From positions 62,001 to 126,000 of the forward strand of contig JBAWZA010000002.1 in the NCBI GenBank assembly GCA_037143335.1: a stretch of 64,000 bases of DNA, in the 5' to 3' direction. The notes beneath the pieces were generated by a model that worked only from the letters and a program-made list of their open reading frames with translations, was not told where the DNA came from and ran no database searches. Below, piece after piece: positions 41,007 to 51,155 of the stretch. The stretch's first letter is position 1. Every line of letters starts with the position of its first letter. This DNA is from PALSA-1296 sp037143335 (GTDB lineage: Bacteria > Bacteroidota > Ignavibacteria > Palsa-1295). The translations under genes and the position numbers were made by a program.

Positions 41007-43313
41007 TCATCGTTCGATAACGACTTTTCGAGAAATTATTTTACCAGCTGATTCCATTCTCAGGATATATATTCCCTGTTCGAGCCTTGACCCATCAAAG
41101 TCTATGCTGTGAATTCCTGCTGATACCGATTCGTCAAGTATTGTGGTAACTTGTTTACCGAGAATATCGAAGACGACAAACTTCGTCTGCTCTTGATGAT
41201 CAACTGAAAAGCGGATGGTGGTAAGATGCGAGAATGGATTTGGTGTAATCGCTTCAAGAGTAAACACACTACCTGCTGGAATTCCTACACCCGAAGGAGG
41301 CGGAGCGGTATAGACGATGCACGTGTCATGCTTATTCCCGGCGCAATCTACGGAATGCAAACAGAGTATTGCATTCTTCAAAGTATCACTTACCGAAAAT
41401 CCTAAGCCAACATATTGCGCACACTTGTCAAAGGTGATCGGCGGCAAAATAAAATTCGAATCGGATGCGACTTTGAATGAGTCTATCCCTCTGTCATGAT
41501 CGTGAGCATCTGTTACTGCGACAAGCCATCTCCCCGTATGAATGCTGTCAAGTTGAATGACATACATAGGTGGGATCGTATCTGGGTATGCAATTTGACG
41601 AGCCTGAATATTTTCAGTCATCTTGGTGACATTGCCTAAGCAATCAGTGAACGTGAATTGGTAAGATCCTGATTTGGTAGAATCTTTTTGCAGAATGGTA
41701 ATGACATGATTCCTCTTGTCGTTGTAACAAGGCGAAACGGGTGGGCTTAGGCTTATGATGAAATTTGTTGAGTCAAATCCTGAGAATGCTTTCCACGTAA
41801 TACTTCTCAGCCCCTTATCAGTGACTAGCCAATCGTGGACATTGATATATTTCATCGTATCAATAACTGACATCGCACTCACGGAGTCACTATACTGTGG
41901 TCCTTGATTGTCACTTTCAGCACAATCTATTTGAACAACCATTTCACATTCATCGTAGCCCATGTCATTACCAATTTGATTGACAAATGCCGGCGGACAT
42001 ACACTACACTTCGCAGTAAATTTGAGTGTATCATATACGGGACCGTTGCAGAATTGTGGTGGCGTGACACATGCATACCAATCATAGTATTTTACTCCGT
42101 TCGGAGCAATAAAATCACCACTCGAAGGTGCCGTAGGAAGAGTGTCTTTCTTGCCGAGGATAGTTTTACAACTATCAGTTGTAATATCTAAATGCTTACC
42201 AACTGTGAGAGTAATCAACGTGTTCGACGATGCAGCAGTAAGACTGGGGTTTACAACAAATTTTTCAATATGTATCGGATTTGCATCGAAGCTACCGCTT
42301 GCACCCTTCGGTGTCCAAGTTAAGTGATGCGGGTAGAACACCAGTGAGAATAGGTTGCCGACACATCTTTCATACTCACCTGTACCATACGAAGTTCGTC
42401 CGACTTCGATTGTCTTTCCTCGTGGAATACTTTGCGGACTGAATTCAAGCAGGATTCCATTGTCCGTACCAACGGCTGTTCCTATTGATTGACTGCCGGG
42501 TCCGAAAATATTGCTTGCCAATACGTACCAATCTCCATTCGTGATTCGGAATGGTTTTATCAGATTTAGCGGCTGTCCATACTCCATAAAACCCAAAGCA
42601 CCAAGCCCGGGATTCAGCGAAGGTGCGTAAGGAATATCATGAAGAAATCCCGCATAAAATGATGGGACGGATTTATAAGTATTGTTCGGGTATTGAACGG
42701 TTCGATTTGTGTATTCCCATTTGGTTAATAGTTTGGGTCCATCATTTGAGTTCGGAGAACCCGGATCTGTGGGGTCGGAAATCTGAATATCATTCAAATA
42801 CTGACATGAAACGGTAATCGGAAGAGTTGTGGTATTCTTGAACTTCCAACTCATCACAACTTGACCGCTTTTGGTAAAATCAATACAATACACATCTTGA
42901 ATAATATCAACACCACTTTTATTACTCCAGACGGTTCGGGCTGTATCACATGGGTCGCTAGAGTTTGTGGCATCTTGGATAATTGTTAGCACTCCATCAG
43001 AATTTAGGTGGTGTGCATTGCTTGGGAAGCTTGGTACTACTCCGTTGTTCGTATAAAATTGACTCCCGATTTGGCAAGTAAAAAAACTTTTTTCATAGAA
43101 ATCAAGCTGTGGGTCTAATCCCAACCTTCCTTGAAATGCTTTGTTGCTGGATGGATCATACAGCGGTAAAACAGTAGCAATACCGTTATTCTTACCCACG
43201 ATTGCCTTGATATACTTGCTCTGGATAGAACCCTGTGCATAGGATGTTGATTGAATGAAGAGTGATGCCGATAGACCAAGAACTGCGAAAAGACTGCCGA
43301 TTATTAGTTTCAT
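41007..43313 (-). CDS. T9SS-secreted repeat protein, two-repeat form
   Basis: A 768-residue exported protein: signal peptide (1-26), N-terminal domain (about 30-370) shared with the two next genes (GRLGLDPQLDFYEKSFF and SYGTGEYERCVGNLFSLVFY), then a cysteine-bearing segment, two copies of a repeat anchored by DKGLRSITWKA and DHDRGIDSF, and a type IX tail (NPFSHLTTIRF ... VFDILGKQV ... GIYILRMESAG). The tail should direct export to the cell surface, with cleavage. An AGGAGGT at 43317-43323 precedes the ATG. It is the last gene of three tandem paralogues. Function is unknown; an adhesive role is possible. Confidence 0.85.
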   Translation of the reverse strand: MKLIIGSLFAVLGLSASLFIQSTSYAQGSIQSKYIKAIVGKNNGIATVLPLYDPSSNKAFQGRLGLDPQLDFYEKSFFTCQIGSQFYTNNGVVPSFPSNAHHLNSDGVLTIIQDATNSSDPCDTARTVWSNKSGVDIIQDVYCIDFTKSGQVVMSWKFKNTTTLPITVSCQYLNDIQISDPTDPGSPNSNDGPKLLTKWEYTNRTVQYPNNTYKSVPSFYAGFLHDIPYAPSLNPGLGALGFMEYGQPLNLIKPFRITNGDWYVLASNIFGPGSQSIGTAVGTDNGILLEFSPQSIPRGKTIEVGRTSYGTGEYERCVGNLFSLVFYPHHLTWTPKGASGSFDANPIHIEKFVVNPSLTAASSNTLITLTVGKHLDITTDSCKTILGKKDTLPTAPSSGDFIAPNGVKYYDWYACVTPPQFCNGPVYDTLKFTAKCSVCPPAFVNQIGNDMGYDECEMVVQIDCAESDNQGPQYSDSVSAMSVIDTMKYINVHDWLVTDKGLRSITWKAFSGFDSTNFIISLSPPVSPCYNDKRNHVITILQKDSTKSGSYQFTFTDCLGNVTKMTENIQARQIAYPDTIPPMYVIQLDSIHTGRWLVAVTDAHDHDRGIDSFKVASDSNFILPPITFDKCAQYVGLGFSVSDTLKNAILCLHSVDCAGNKHDTCIVYTAPPPSGVGIPAGSVFTLEAITPNPFSHLTTIRFSVDHQEQTKFVVFDILGKQVTTILDESVSAGIHSIDFDGSRLEQGIYILRMESAGKIISRKVVIER

Positions 43314-43354
43314 ACTACCTCCTGAAAGATAACTTCAAACTCAGAAAAAAATCT

Positions 43355-46300
43355 TTACCTCTTCACCGTTAATTTTCTTGAGATCACTATTCCGCTGGCT
43401 TCGAGGCGTGCGATGTATGCTCCCTCGGCAGCAGTTGATGCGTCGAAAATAGCACTGTAGCTACCAGGTTTCAGTGGGTTGTCAAAAATTCGGGCGACTT
43501 CATTGCCAAGTATATCATAGATATACAGCTTGACTAATCCTTCAGTTGCAACAGTAAAATTGAGCGTAGTAAGTTTACCAAACGGATTCGGATAATTTGG
43601 ATCAAGCGATACGGAAGTGGGCAGTAACGTATCGGACTTTATCATCGGCGTACACGAACCCGCAATGATGATCTTCGCACCACTTAACGAACCAAACGGC
43701 GCAGGCATTAGCGCAGTTGAATTCAAACCATAATACATTGTATCGCGGTTGTCGTTAAATGTGATCGAATCAATCTCAAGAGTCGTATTCTTGATGTATT
43801 TGCTCTTCGTTGTCGAGAAGCAAAGCAACAGTAATGAGTCCGTATGATTTGCTACATAATTCGCCGAGAGTGGATTTCCTCCGGTACGCATCGTGCCTGT
43901 AATTTGAACATGATAACCGTTGACAACACTTTGCACGTCCCAATCAGCCGTTTCCGTTTTTACCCGAGAGATGCTATCGAATATGATCGCATCCGCATCG
44001 CCAGTGATCGTAAATCCAAACGAGAATGAGGTAATTCCTTTTGTTGAAACAGCGAACGTATCGTTCTTGACAAAATAAACAGGCAATGTGAATCCCGCTT
44101 CTGCTTGCAACAGCGTTCCACTCCGCATACTAAAATCTTGAACATACTCAGGGAATGTAATGAGTGCTTCATGTCCAATCACATTTGTTGACGCTCCCCA
44201 AAAATCCAGAGCGTGAAGTGATGCAACCGATGATTGACCAATGCTTGGTCGCTTCAATCCGAATTGCTTGATGTATAAACCGGCCGATGCAGCGGTTGAA
44301 TCAAAATGCGAGACGTTTACTTCATTGAGTGAATTAATTCTTTTCAAGCCACGATCATAGAGTCGTGAATCACTAACCGATACATCAATACTATCTTTTC
44401 CGATGTATCGGACTGAAAGAAGTGGTGGGAGAGTATCGCCAATATATGGATAGCACCATGTATATGAGCAAGTATTGCCATGACAATCACGTGCATTGAC
44501 GGTGATGCAACTCAACGTATCAACTTTGAGTGTATCAAGAACTGCGAGTGTGAACGGAGGGATTTCCTTTGCACAATTTCCATGAATAGTATCAGGAGCA
44601 ATGATACCAGAGTTATCCGAGAACCAAACGATGTCAATGCCTGAGTCCCAAACGTTCGTATCGGTATTATTCGGCGCATCATTAAAATGAATATCATCAA
44701 CTGAGGCACTGATGAGCGTTGGGTTGAGCCGGGGATCAGGTGATACTGAGATGTTCGGACAATGTGAGTCGGTATCGATTGTTTGTTCTGAACAGACCAC
44801 CGAACTCATATTTCGTGTTATATCTATCGCCTTCACGCAGAAAGAACTTGGTAATAAGCTATCTACCGAGGTAACACTAAATGAAAATTCCGATTTTCCC
44901 TGCGTTGATTTGCGCAGCGGAAAAACTGAATCTGGTGGGAATGCAACATTGATCGCAGTTACGATATAGATCGAGTCAAGCAACCTATCCCACGGTCTGG
45001 TTTCGGTTACCGTTACAGTCCAGAGTCCACGAACTGTGTTGTCTTTCAGAATTGTAATTACTGGCGGTAGTGTATCGGGGATGGTGCAATACGTAATGCA
45101 AGTATCGGCATGTTTACCTGCGCAATCGAATGTGCGAATACAAATTGCTCCATCGAGAAGAGAATCTCTAACCGTTATGGAGAAACGTTGGAAAGGGTCG
45201 CATTTTTTGTGCGGAGCGACTACAAAATCCATATTAACTTTATTCCCATACATGATAGTGTCCACGCCTTTATCATGTGCACGATCATCGCTCACTTCGA
45301 GAGAATCGAATCGGCTATTGCAAACAGAACTATCAAAACTTCCAGAAGAGAAAATAGGAGTGTAGTATGGTGCTAAGATATCGGGGATTGTAATTTTTGG
45401 ATGTGCCGGAAAGCAGATTGTTTCGGTACTTTTATTCCCAACGCAATCCTCAAACGTGAAATCAAAACATCCGCCGATGGTAGAATCCAACTGTTGCATC
45501 TGAAGCGTGTGAATTTGCTTATCAGTTGCACAAGGGTTGATTGCAGGAGAATAGGAAACGACGAAGTTTGCTTTGTTGAGTGTATCTTTTTTTGTTGACG
45601 GATGCCACGTTAAACTCTTGAGTCCGTAATCAGTCGGTCTATCATCATGGAAGTCGGTGTTTTTCACAAACTCATTAATGTCTGGCTTATCAGTGTGGAT
45701 TGGCGGGTCGAGATCAGGTGCAGTACATTCGACACTCAGCGTATGGTCACACTCAGCATTATTGGGTGATGGTTGTCTGAATCCAAAATTTCCGAAACTG
45801 CTTGAACCTGTAAAGATCAAGGTATCGTGCACATCACCCGCGCAGTAAGTTGCCGGATCTGCTTTCACATACCAATCAAGCGATGGGATGCCGACCGCTC
45901 CCGGCGCCATTGTCAAGCCCGGATTAAGCGGCAGTGTTTGTGCACTTCCGGGAAGAATAATATGAGCATTACTATCATAAAGGTGAAGTCCTTTGCCAAC
46001 TCGTAGTGTCACGTAGGCATTTTGAGCAAGACTAACTTGATTGGGATTGAATACATAAAATTCCACATTGAACGGATTGGGAATGTAATGCCCCGAACCG
46101 CCAGATTTTTTCCACGTTAGATGATGAGGATAGAATACAAGACCGAATAAGTTGCCGTCGCATACTTCGAATTCTCCCGTTCCATAAGATGTTCTTGCAA
46201 CTTCAGTCGTTACACCAGGCATCGCAGTCAGGGTAGGGAATTCCAACAGTACTGCACAATCGCCGCTTGCAATCGGACCCGATGGCATTCCCGAAGAGCC

Positions 46301-47047
46301 GTACGGGTAATTTATCATCAATGTCCAATCACCGATAGTCATTTTTTCGGGCTTTATCAAACCAAGTGGGGGATAATCGGTATACCCTTGGGCACTTAAC
46401 CCTGTTGTATAAGTTGGTGCATTTGGTAAGCGGTAAAGAAATGCACAATAAAACCATGGTATCGGATTGAGTGTCGGGAAATTCCGCCAGTTACCGTTAT
46501 AGTCCCACCGAGTAAGCACCCAGGGACCATCATCCGAATTCGGGTGACCAGGGGAGGCGGAAACGGTTGGATCAGTAAGCTGAATATCAAGAAGATACTG
46601 TACCGAAACCGGAGTAAGGTTCGATCCATGATTCCGAAATTTCCATTTGAAAACAATCTGACCGCTTTTTGTAAACGCTACTGGATAAGCATCTTGGATA
46701 ATATCTATCTCATTGATATTTGCCCAGACTGTTTCAAGCGTATCAGCGATTTTGCTGGTAACACCATTATTCAGGAGGTGAGCGTTGGGTGGAAGGGCAA
46801 CTAAAAAATTATTTGTGTAGATTTGTCCGGCAATCGAACACGAAAAAAAACTGTGTTCATCGAATGATAGTTGGCGATCAAAGGCAATACGACCTGGAGG
46901 GAGTAATACCGTGACCAACCCCAATGCTGGCGCATCGATATTCGCAACAATGAATTGATTCGAGGTTACAAATTGTCCAAATCCCGAACCCGCGGCAAAC
47001 ATGCTACAAACGCATAACCAGGTGAGCAGATATAAACGGGTCCGCAT
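43355..47047 (-). CDS. T9SS-secreted repeat protein, five-repeat form A
   Basis: A 1,230-residue paralogue of its neighbours. It has a signal peptide (1-24), the shared N-terminal domain (25-370, with SYGTGEFEVCDGNLFGLVFY) and a five-copy repeat array (about 460-960). The repeat anchors are DYGLKSLTW, DKGVDTIMY, WDRLLDSIY, WDSGIDIVW and YDRGLKRI, each usually followed by a C-x-DCxGN-type segment. A cohesin-like sandwich (about 985-1115) and a T9SS tail (NYPNPFGKLTTLNF ... IYDILGNEV) follow. It lies 41 bases upstream of the two-repeat gene and probably shares its transcript. Cysteines are numerous, suggesting disulfides in the repeats. Confidence 0.84.
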   Translation of the reverse strand: MRTRLYLLTWLCVCSMFAAGSGFGQFVTSNQFIVANIDAPALGLVTVLLPPGRIAFDRQLSFDEHSFFSCSIAGQIYTNNFLVALPPNAHLLNNGVTSKIADTLETVWANINEIDIIQDAYPVAFTKSGQIVFKWKFRNHGSNLTPVSVQYLLDIQLTDPTVSASPGHPNSDDGPWVLTRWDYNGNWRNFPTLNPIPWFYCAFLYRLPNAPTYTTGLSAQGYTDYPPLGLIKPEKMTIGDWTLMINYPYGSSGMPSGPIASGDCAVLLEFPTLTAMPGVTTEVARTSYGTGEFEVCDGNLFGLVFYPHHLTWKKSGGSGHYIPNPFNVEFYVFNPNQVSLAQNAYVTLRVGKGLHLYDSNAHIILPGSAQTLPLNPGLTMAPGAVGIPSLDWYVKADPATYCAGDVHDTLIFTGSSSFGNFGFRQPSPNNAECDHTLSVECTAPDLDPPIHTDKPDINEFVKNTDFHDDRPTDYGLKSLTWHPSTKKDTLNKANFVVSYSPAINPCATDKQIHTLQMQQLDSTIGGCFDFTFEDCVGNKSTETICFPAHPKITIPDILAPYYTPIFSSGSFDSSVCNSRFDSLEVSDDRAHDKGVDTIMYGNKVNMDFVVAPHKKCDPFQRFSITVRDSLLDGAICIRTFDCAGKHADTCITYCTIPDTLPPVITILKDNTVRGLWTVTVTETRPWDRLLDSIYIVTAINVAFPPDSVFPLRKSTQGKSEFSFSVTSVDSLLPSSFCVKAIDITRNMSSVVCSEQTIDTDSHCPNISVSPDPRLNPTLISASVDDIHFNDAPNNTDTNVWDSGIDIVWFSDNSGIIAPDTIHGNCAKEIPPFTLAVLDTLKVDTLSCITVNARDCHGNTCSYTWCYPYIGDTLPPLLSVRYIGKDSIDVSVSDSRLYDRGLKRINSLNEVNVSHFDSTAASAGLYIKQFGLKRPSIGQSSVASLHALDFWGASTNVIGHEALITFPEYVQDFSMRSGTLLQAEAGFTLPVYFVKNDTFAVSTKGITSFSFGFTITGDADAIIFDSISRVKTETADWDVQSVVNGYHVQITGTMRTGGNPLSANYVANHTDSLLLLCFSTTKSKYIKNTTLEIDSITFNDNRDTMYYGLNSTALMPAPFGSLSGAKIIIAGSCTPMIKSDTLLPTSVSLDPNYPNPFGKLTTLNFTVATEGLVKLYIYDILGNEVARIFDNPLKPGSYSAIFDASTAAEGAYIARLEASGIVISRKLTVKR

Positions 47048-47072
47048 GTTGAGAAGCGATTTTTATCGAGAA

Positions 47073-47109
47073 AATTACCGAACCGCGTTGTATCCTCGGT
47101 TCGGTAATT
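47073..47109 (-). terminator. hairpin between two tandem secreted-protein genes
   Basis: A 13-bp perfect stem (AATTACCGAACCG / CGGTTCGGTAATT), extended by further A/T pairs with one bulge, and TTTTC on the minus-strand downstream side. It lies 16 bases past the stop of the 47125 gene and upstream of the next paralogue, so it may reduce readthrough. Confidence 0.65.
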
Positions 47110-47124
47110 TCTCCATGATCAAAA

Positions 47125-50100
47125 TTATTTCTGAATACTAATTGGGCACGAATGCGGCTCGCCATTTGCTTCCAAGCGTGCAATGTATCCGCCGCCAGAG
47201 AGTTTAGAAGCATCAAACATCAATGTGTATGATCCTTGCTTTTGAACTTCGTCCACCAATCTGACAACTTCTTTTCCAAGTAGATCATAAATCGCAAAGC
47301 GAACTTGTCCCTCTGAAGCAACAGTGTAATTAAACGTTGTCTGTTTCGAGAACGGATTTGGATGCGCAGGATCAAGCGAGACAGACGTTGGTTTCGTATT
47401 CGTCGTTTGCAAACGCGGTGCACATGCACCCGTGATAACGATCGTCGAGCCATTCATTGATCCCATCGGAGCAGGCATTACGGACGTGGACATTTTCGGG
47501 CCACAGGTTGTGCCAGCGATGATTGTATCACGACCGCCATTGAACTGAACTCCATCAACTACGACAGTGACCTGCCTTGTGGATTGATCCGCGCCAGCCT
47601 TGAAGTTTAGCATCACAAGCGAATCAGGGAATTTGGCAACCGAGAGTGGTGTGCCACCTACATCCATCTTACCAATCACTTGAATTGTAGTAGCTGTCGG
47701 CTGTGAATAGGCCACTGTCCATTTCGTTGCTGTCTCAGTATTGAGTGTACCCGTACCCAAGAATGTGATCCGTGAAAGGCTTGTCGCATCACCTTTCAAT
47801 GTCAGATCTAACTTGAACTCCGTTATTCCTTTTTGGGTAACAGGGATGTTATCGTTCTGAGTAATATACACTGGCAGAGCAAATGTAGAATTTTGCTGCG
47901 GTTGAATTCCCTCTGGCAGTGCAAGAGTTTGTACCCAAACATGGAAATCAACTGAGCCGACGAATCCTGCGGGGCTTAATCCATGCGTATCAAAGACATT
48001 CAATTTGCCTTGTGACGACTTTTGATGATTCAACCTGATGATTCGATTCGGGCCTGAGAGTAATTGTACAGGCACGCCGCTCGTATTCGGCTGGGTATAA
48101 CTTACATTGTCATCAGCTGTTGGTGTGAGCAGGGACGAAGATACGATACCACGATCATACACGGTGCTATCAGTTATTCGTCCGTAAATATCACTATCAA
48201 TTGGATTATACCATAATGTGATAACAGGGCAGTAGGTATCGGGTTCATACGGGTAGCAATATGTTCTGCTACAAACATTGCCTTTCATGTCAGAAGCATT
48301 CACTGTTACACATGCAGAGCTATCAACTGTTAATGTGTCACGAACACGAATTCCGAAAGTTGGGACGGTCTTCGCGCCATTTGCATGGATGGTTGCTGGC
48401 ACGAACATTCCATGATTATTTGTAAACCACACGGAGTCAACTCCTGAATCCCATACGTAATCACTTCCGTCAGGATTTTTGTGAGAGTCATTCACATCAA
48501 CGGTAATCGCTGATGGATTCGTATTGAGTGGCGGAGCGAAAAGAATATTCGGACAAAGTGTGTCGCTCGAAATTGTTTGTGCCGAGCAATACTTATCCTT
48601 TGCAGTCCTGTTTCCGCCAAGATCAGTTGCTTCGATGCAGAATGTACTTGCACTCGTCGTGTCGCTTGACATTACGTCGAAGCAGTACTTATCCAAACCT
48701 GTTGTGGTTGCTTTCGGGATAGAGGTTGGAGTAATACTTGGCGATGCGCCGACAATAAATATTTCGTCAATGTGTCTATCCCAAGGTACATTGTCAAACA
48801 CACAAATATGCCACAAACCTGCACGGCTTTGATCTTTGGCAATCGTGATAGTCGGTGGATTCTTATCCGGGATTGTGCAATAATGGAAACACGTATCTGC
48901 ATAGTGCGGAGCAGGTTTCGTGAGGCAATCGAATGTCCTTACGCAGATGCTTCCATTGAACATCGAATCCTTCACAGAGACCGAGAAGTTGACGATTGGA
49001 GTGCATTTTGTAAAGTTCGGCAAATTCAACTGCATGTTGTCCGGCGTACCGATAATAACCATGCTATCAATTCCCAAATCAAGTGGGCGTATGTCCGACA
49101 CTTCCATCGAATCAACGCGGTTGTTATCACCCGATGAGCCACATGTCACAGTTGAATCAAACGTGCCGTATCGCTTCACGAGTGTATAGACTGGTGGCAA
49201 GCTATCTGGGTGCGAAACTTCGACACACGTAGGCACGCCAAGAGTCATCGTACTGACATGTCCGAGGCAATCGGTGAATGTGAAATCGTAATATCCGTTT
49301 GCAGTAGAATCATTCGGATTTGGTTTCGAGATTGTAATTGTATGAATTGCCTTGTCAGTGTAACATGCCCCGATTGGTGGTATTGGTCCAATCACTTTTA
49401 CTTTATTTGTATCGGTTCCTGGTTTTGCCTTCCAAGTTATGCTTTGTAGTCCACGATCAGTTGATCGAGAATCGTACACATGTAGGGTAGATGAGTGGCA
49501 AGCATTCAGCACCGTATCCCATCGTGGCGCATCAATATCTAATTCCGCGCAATCAATTTCTACGGACATGTCACATTTGTCAAAGCCTAGATCAACGCCA
49601 TATTGATTCACGAATGCAGGTGGGCATACACCGCAAGTTGCAGTGAATTGAAGGGTGTCAAATGACGAACCTGTGCAGAACTGTGCAGGTGATGGGCAGG
49701 CATACCAATCAAAATATCCGACTCCACTTGGTCCGATGAACGTGCCAGTGCTCGGAGGTGGTGGCTGGATTTGGGTTTTTCCTACCGTCGTTTTACAGCT
49801 ATCATTCGTCAAATCCAAATGTGGGCCTACTTTCAAAGTAACCTTTGTGTTTGAAGATGAGGAAGCTAAACTTGGATTTACGACAAATTTTTCGATATGC
49901 ATCACGCTCGGCGAGTAGAATCCGCCACCAGGTGTTCTCGTCCACTTAAGATGATGGGGATAAAATACTAATGAGAATAAATTACCAACGCATTTCTCGT
50001 ACTCTCCCGTACCGTACGACGATCGAGCTACTTCAACCTTCTTGCCTGCGGGAACGCTCTTTGGGTTAAACTCAATCAAAACGCCATTATCTGTTCCAGC

Positions 50101-50964
50101 ACCTGTTCCGAGAGGAGGATTAACTGTGCTCCAGATATTACTTGCTAAAGCATACCAATCCCCATTGGTGATCCGGGATGGCTTCGATAGATTAAGAGGC
50201 GCACCATAATCCAAAATACCCATAGCGCTCAATCCAGGATTGAGTGAAGGCGTGTTCGGAAGATCATAGAGAAAGCCGATATAAAACCACGGCAATGATG
50301 GGTAGGTGATGCTTGGATACTGTGCCCATTTATTTGTGTATTCCCATTTCGTTAATACTTTCGGTCCGTCATTTGAGTTCGGTGCCTGCGCAGAAGTCGG
50401 ATCACTTATTTGCATGTCCTGCAAGTACTGCACACCAATAGAGACGGCGGTACCAGTATTATTCAGGAAGCTCCACTTATAGACTACTTGTGCGCTCAAG
50501 TAGAAATCAATGCAGTACACGTCTTGGATAATGTCCACTCCGTTCTTATTCGACCAGATGGTACGTACCGTATCACACTTCGTGGAGGCAGCAGTAACAT
50601 CAGAAATAATACTTGTTACTCCGTCACTATTTAAGTGTCTGGCAGTACTCGGGAAAACAGGAATCACGCCATTATTCGTAAAATAGTTCGAGCCAATTTG
50701 GCATGTGAAGAAGCTCTTTTCGTAGAAATCGAGCTGGGGATCAAGTCCCAATCGTCCTTGGAAACCCTTACCACTTGACCTATCATAAAGTGGCAACACG
50801 GTGATTAGTCCGTCGTTCTTGCCGACAAGTGCTTTGATATATTTGCTCTGTACGGCAATCTGTGCTGGAGCCTGGGAAATAGTAAGAGCAACCAGAAGCA
50901 AAAATATGGCAACGCTACTGATGGTGGTGACGATGTTCCGTTTGGGGGAATGAGTAACTTGCAT
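47125..50964 (-). CDS. T9SS-secreted repeat protein, five-repeat form B
   Basis: A 1,279-residue protein, the first and largest of the trio. Layout as in its neighbour: signal peptide (hydrophobic stretch about 16-33), shared N-terminal domain (GRLGLDPQLDFYEKSFF, SYGTGEYEKCVGNLFSLVFY), five repeats (DRGLQSITWKA, DLGIDSMV, DRHIDEIF, DSGVDSVWF, DRGIVSSS), cohesin-like domain (GITEFKLDLTLKGDA) and T9SS tail (HPNPFSKQTTFNY ... IYDLLGKEV). The open frame runs to 51012, but a -7 box there would be inside it, so ATG 50964 is preferred. The last residues (EPHSCPISIQK) differ from the RKLTVKR-like end of its neighbours, so the sorting tail may be degenerate. Confidence 0.84.
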   Translation of the reverse strand: MQVTHSPKRNIVTTISSVAIFLLLVALTISQAPAQIAVQSKYIKALVGKNDGLITVLPLYDRSSGKGFQGRLGLDPQLDFYEKSFFTCQIGSNYFTNNGVIPVFPSTARHLNSDGVTSIISDVTAASTKCDTVRTIWSNKNGVDIIQDVYCIDFYLSAQVVYKWSFLNNTGTAVSIGVQYLQDMQISDPTSAQAPNSNDGPKVLTKWEYTNKWAQYPSITYPSLPWFYIGFLYDLPNTPSLNPGLSAMGILDYGAPLNLSKPSRITNGDWYALASNIWSTVNPPLGTGAGTDNGVLIEFNPKSVPAGKKVEVARSSYGTGEYEKCVGNLFSLVFYPHHLKWTRTPGGGFYSPSVMHIEKFVVNPSLASSSSNTKVTLKVGPHLDLTNDSCKTTVGKTQIQPPPPSTGTFIGPSGVGYFDWYACPSPAQFCTGSSFDTLQFTATCGVCPPAFVNQYGVDLGFDKCDMSVEIDCAELDIDAPRWDTVLNACHSSTLHVYDSRSTDRGLQSITWKAKPGTDTNKVKVIGPIPPIGACYTDKAIHTITISKPNPNDSTANGYYDFTFTDCLGHVSTMTLGVPTCVEVSHPDSLPPVYTLVKRYGTFDSTVTCGSSGDNNRVDSMEVSDIRPLDLGIDSMVIIGTPDNMQLNLPNFTKCTPIVNFSVSVKDSMFNGSICVRTFDCLTKPAPHYADTCFHYCTIPDKNPPTITIAKDQSRAGLWHICVFDNVPWDRHIDEIFIVGASPSITPTSIPKATTTGLDKYCFDVMSSDTTSASTFCIEATDLGGNRTAKDKYCSAQTISSDTLCPNILFAPPLNTNPSAITVDVNDSHKNPDGSDYVWDSGVDSVWFTNNHGMFVPATIHANGAKTVPTFGIRVRDTLTVDSSACVTVNASDMKGNVCSRTYCYPYEPDTYCPVITLWYNPIDSDIYGRITDSTVYDRGIVSSSLLTPTADDNVSYTQPNTSGVPVQLLSGPNRIIRLNHQKSSQGKLNVFDTHGLSPAGFVGSVDFHVWVQTLALPEGIQPQQNSTFALPVYITQNDNIPVTQKGITEFKLDLTLKGDATSLSRITFLGTGTLNTETATKWTVAYSQPTATTIQVIGKMDVGGTPLSVAKFPDSLVMLNFKAGADQSTRQVTVVVDGVQFNGGRDTIIAGTTCGPKMSTSVMPAPMGSMNGSTIVITGACAPRLQTTNTKPTSVSLDPAHPNPFSKQTTFNYTVASEGQVRFAIYDLLGKEVVRLVDEVQKQGSYTLMFDASKLSGGGYIARLEANGEPHSCPISIQK

Positions 50965-51011
50965 AGGAATTCCTCTTGCTACGACGATGCGTAAAAAAAT
51001 GACAATTGACA

Positions 51012-51019
51012 CAAAAATA
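51012..51019 (-). promoter_or_regulatory. Bacteroidota-type -7 box for the secreted repeat trio
   Basis: TATTTTTG on the minus strand, 48 bases upstream of ATG 50964. A TTG (CAA on the plus strand) occurs at 51048, further than the usual spacing, so the -33 element is unclear. Confidence 0.4.
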
Positions 51020-51155
51020 ACACTCTCTTTTTAAACCGAGAAGGACACAACAATGTGCCCTAAATCCATTGGGATTTAAGCCTTCAATGATCCAAAAAAA
51101 GGAGGTAAAAAACTGTAGTTGGGGGGAAAACTCCAAGCTACGACATCAAACAACT

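Noticed and set aside
40991..41014. Inverted repeat AACGATG/CATCGTT at the 3' end of the two-repeat gene
   Set aside because: It is short, overlaps the stop codon and has no T-run, so a terminator cannot be supported.
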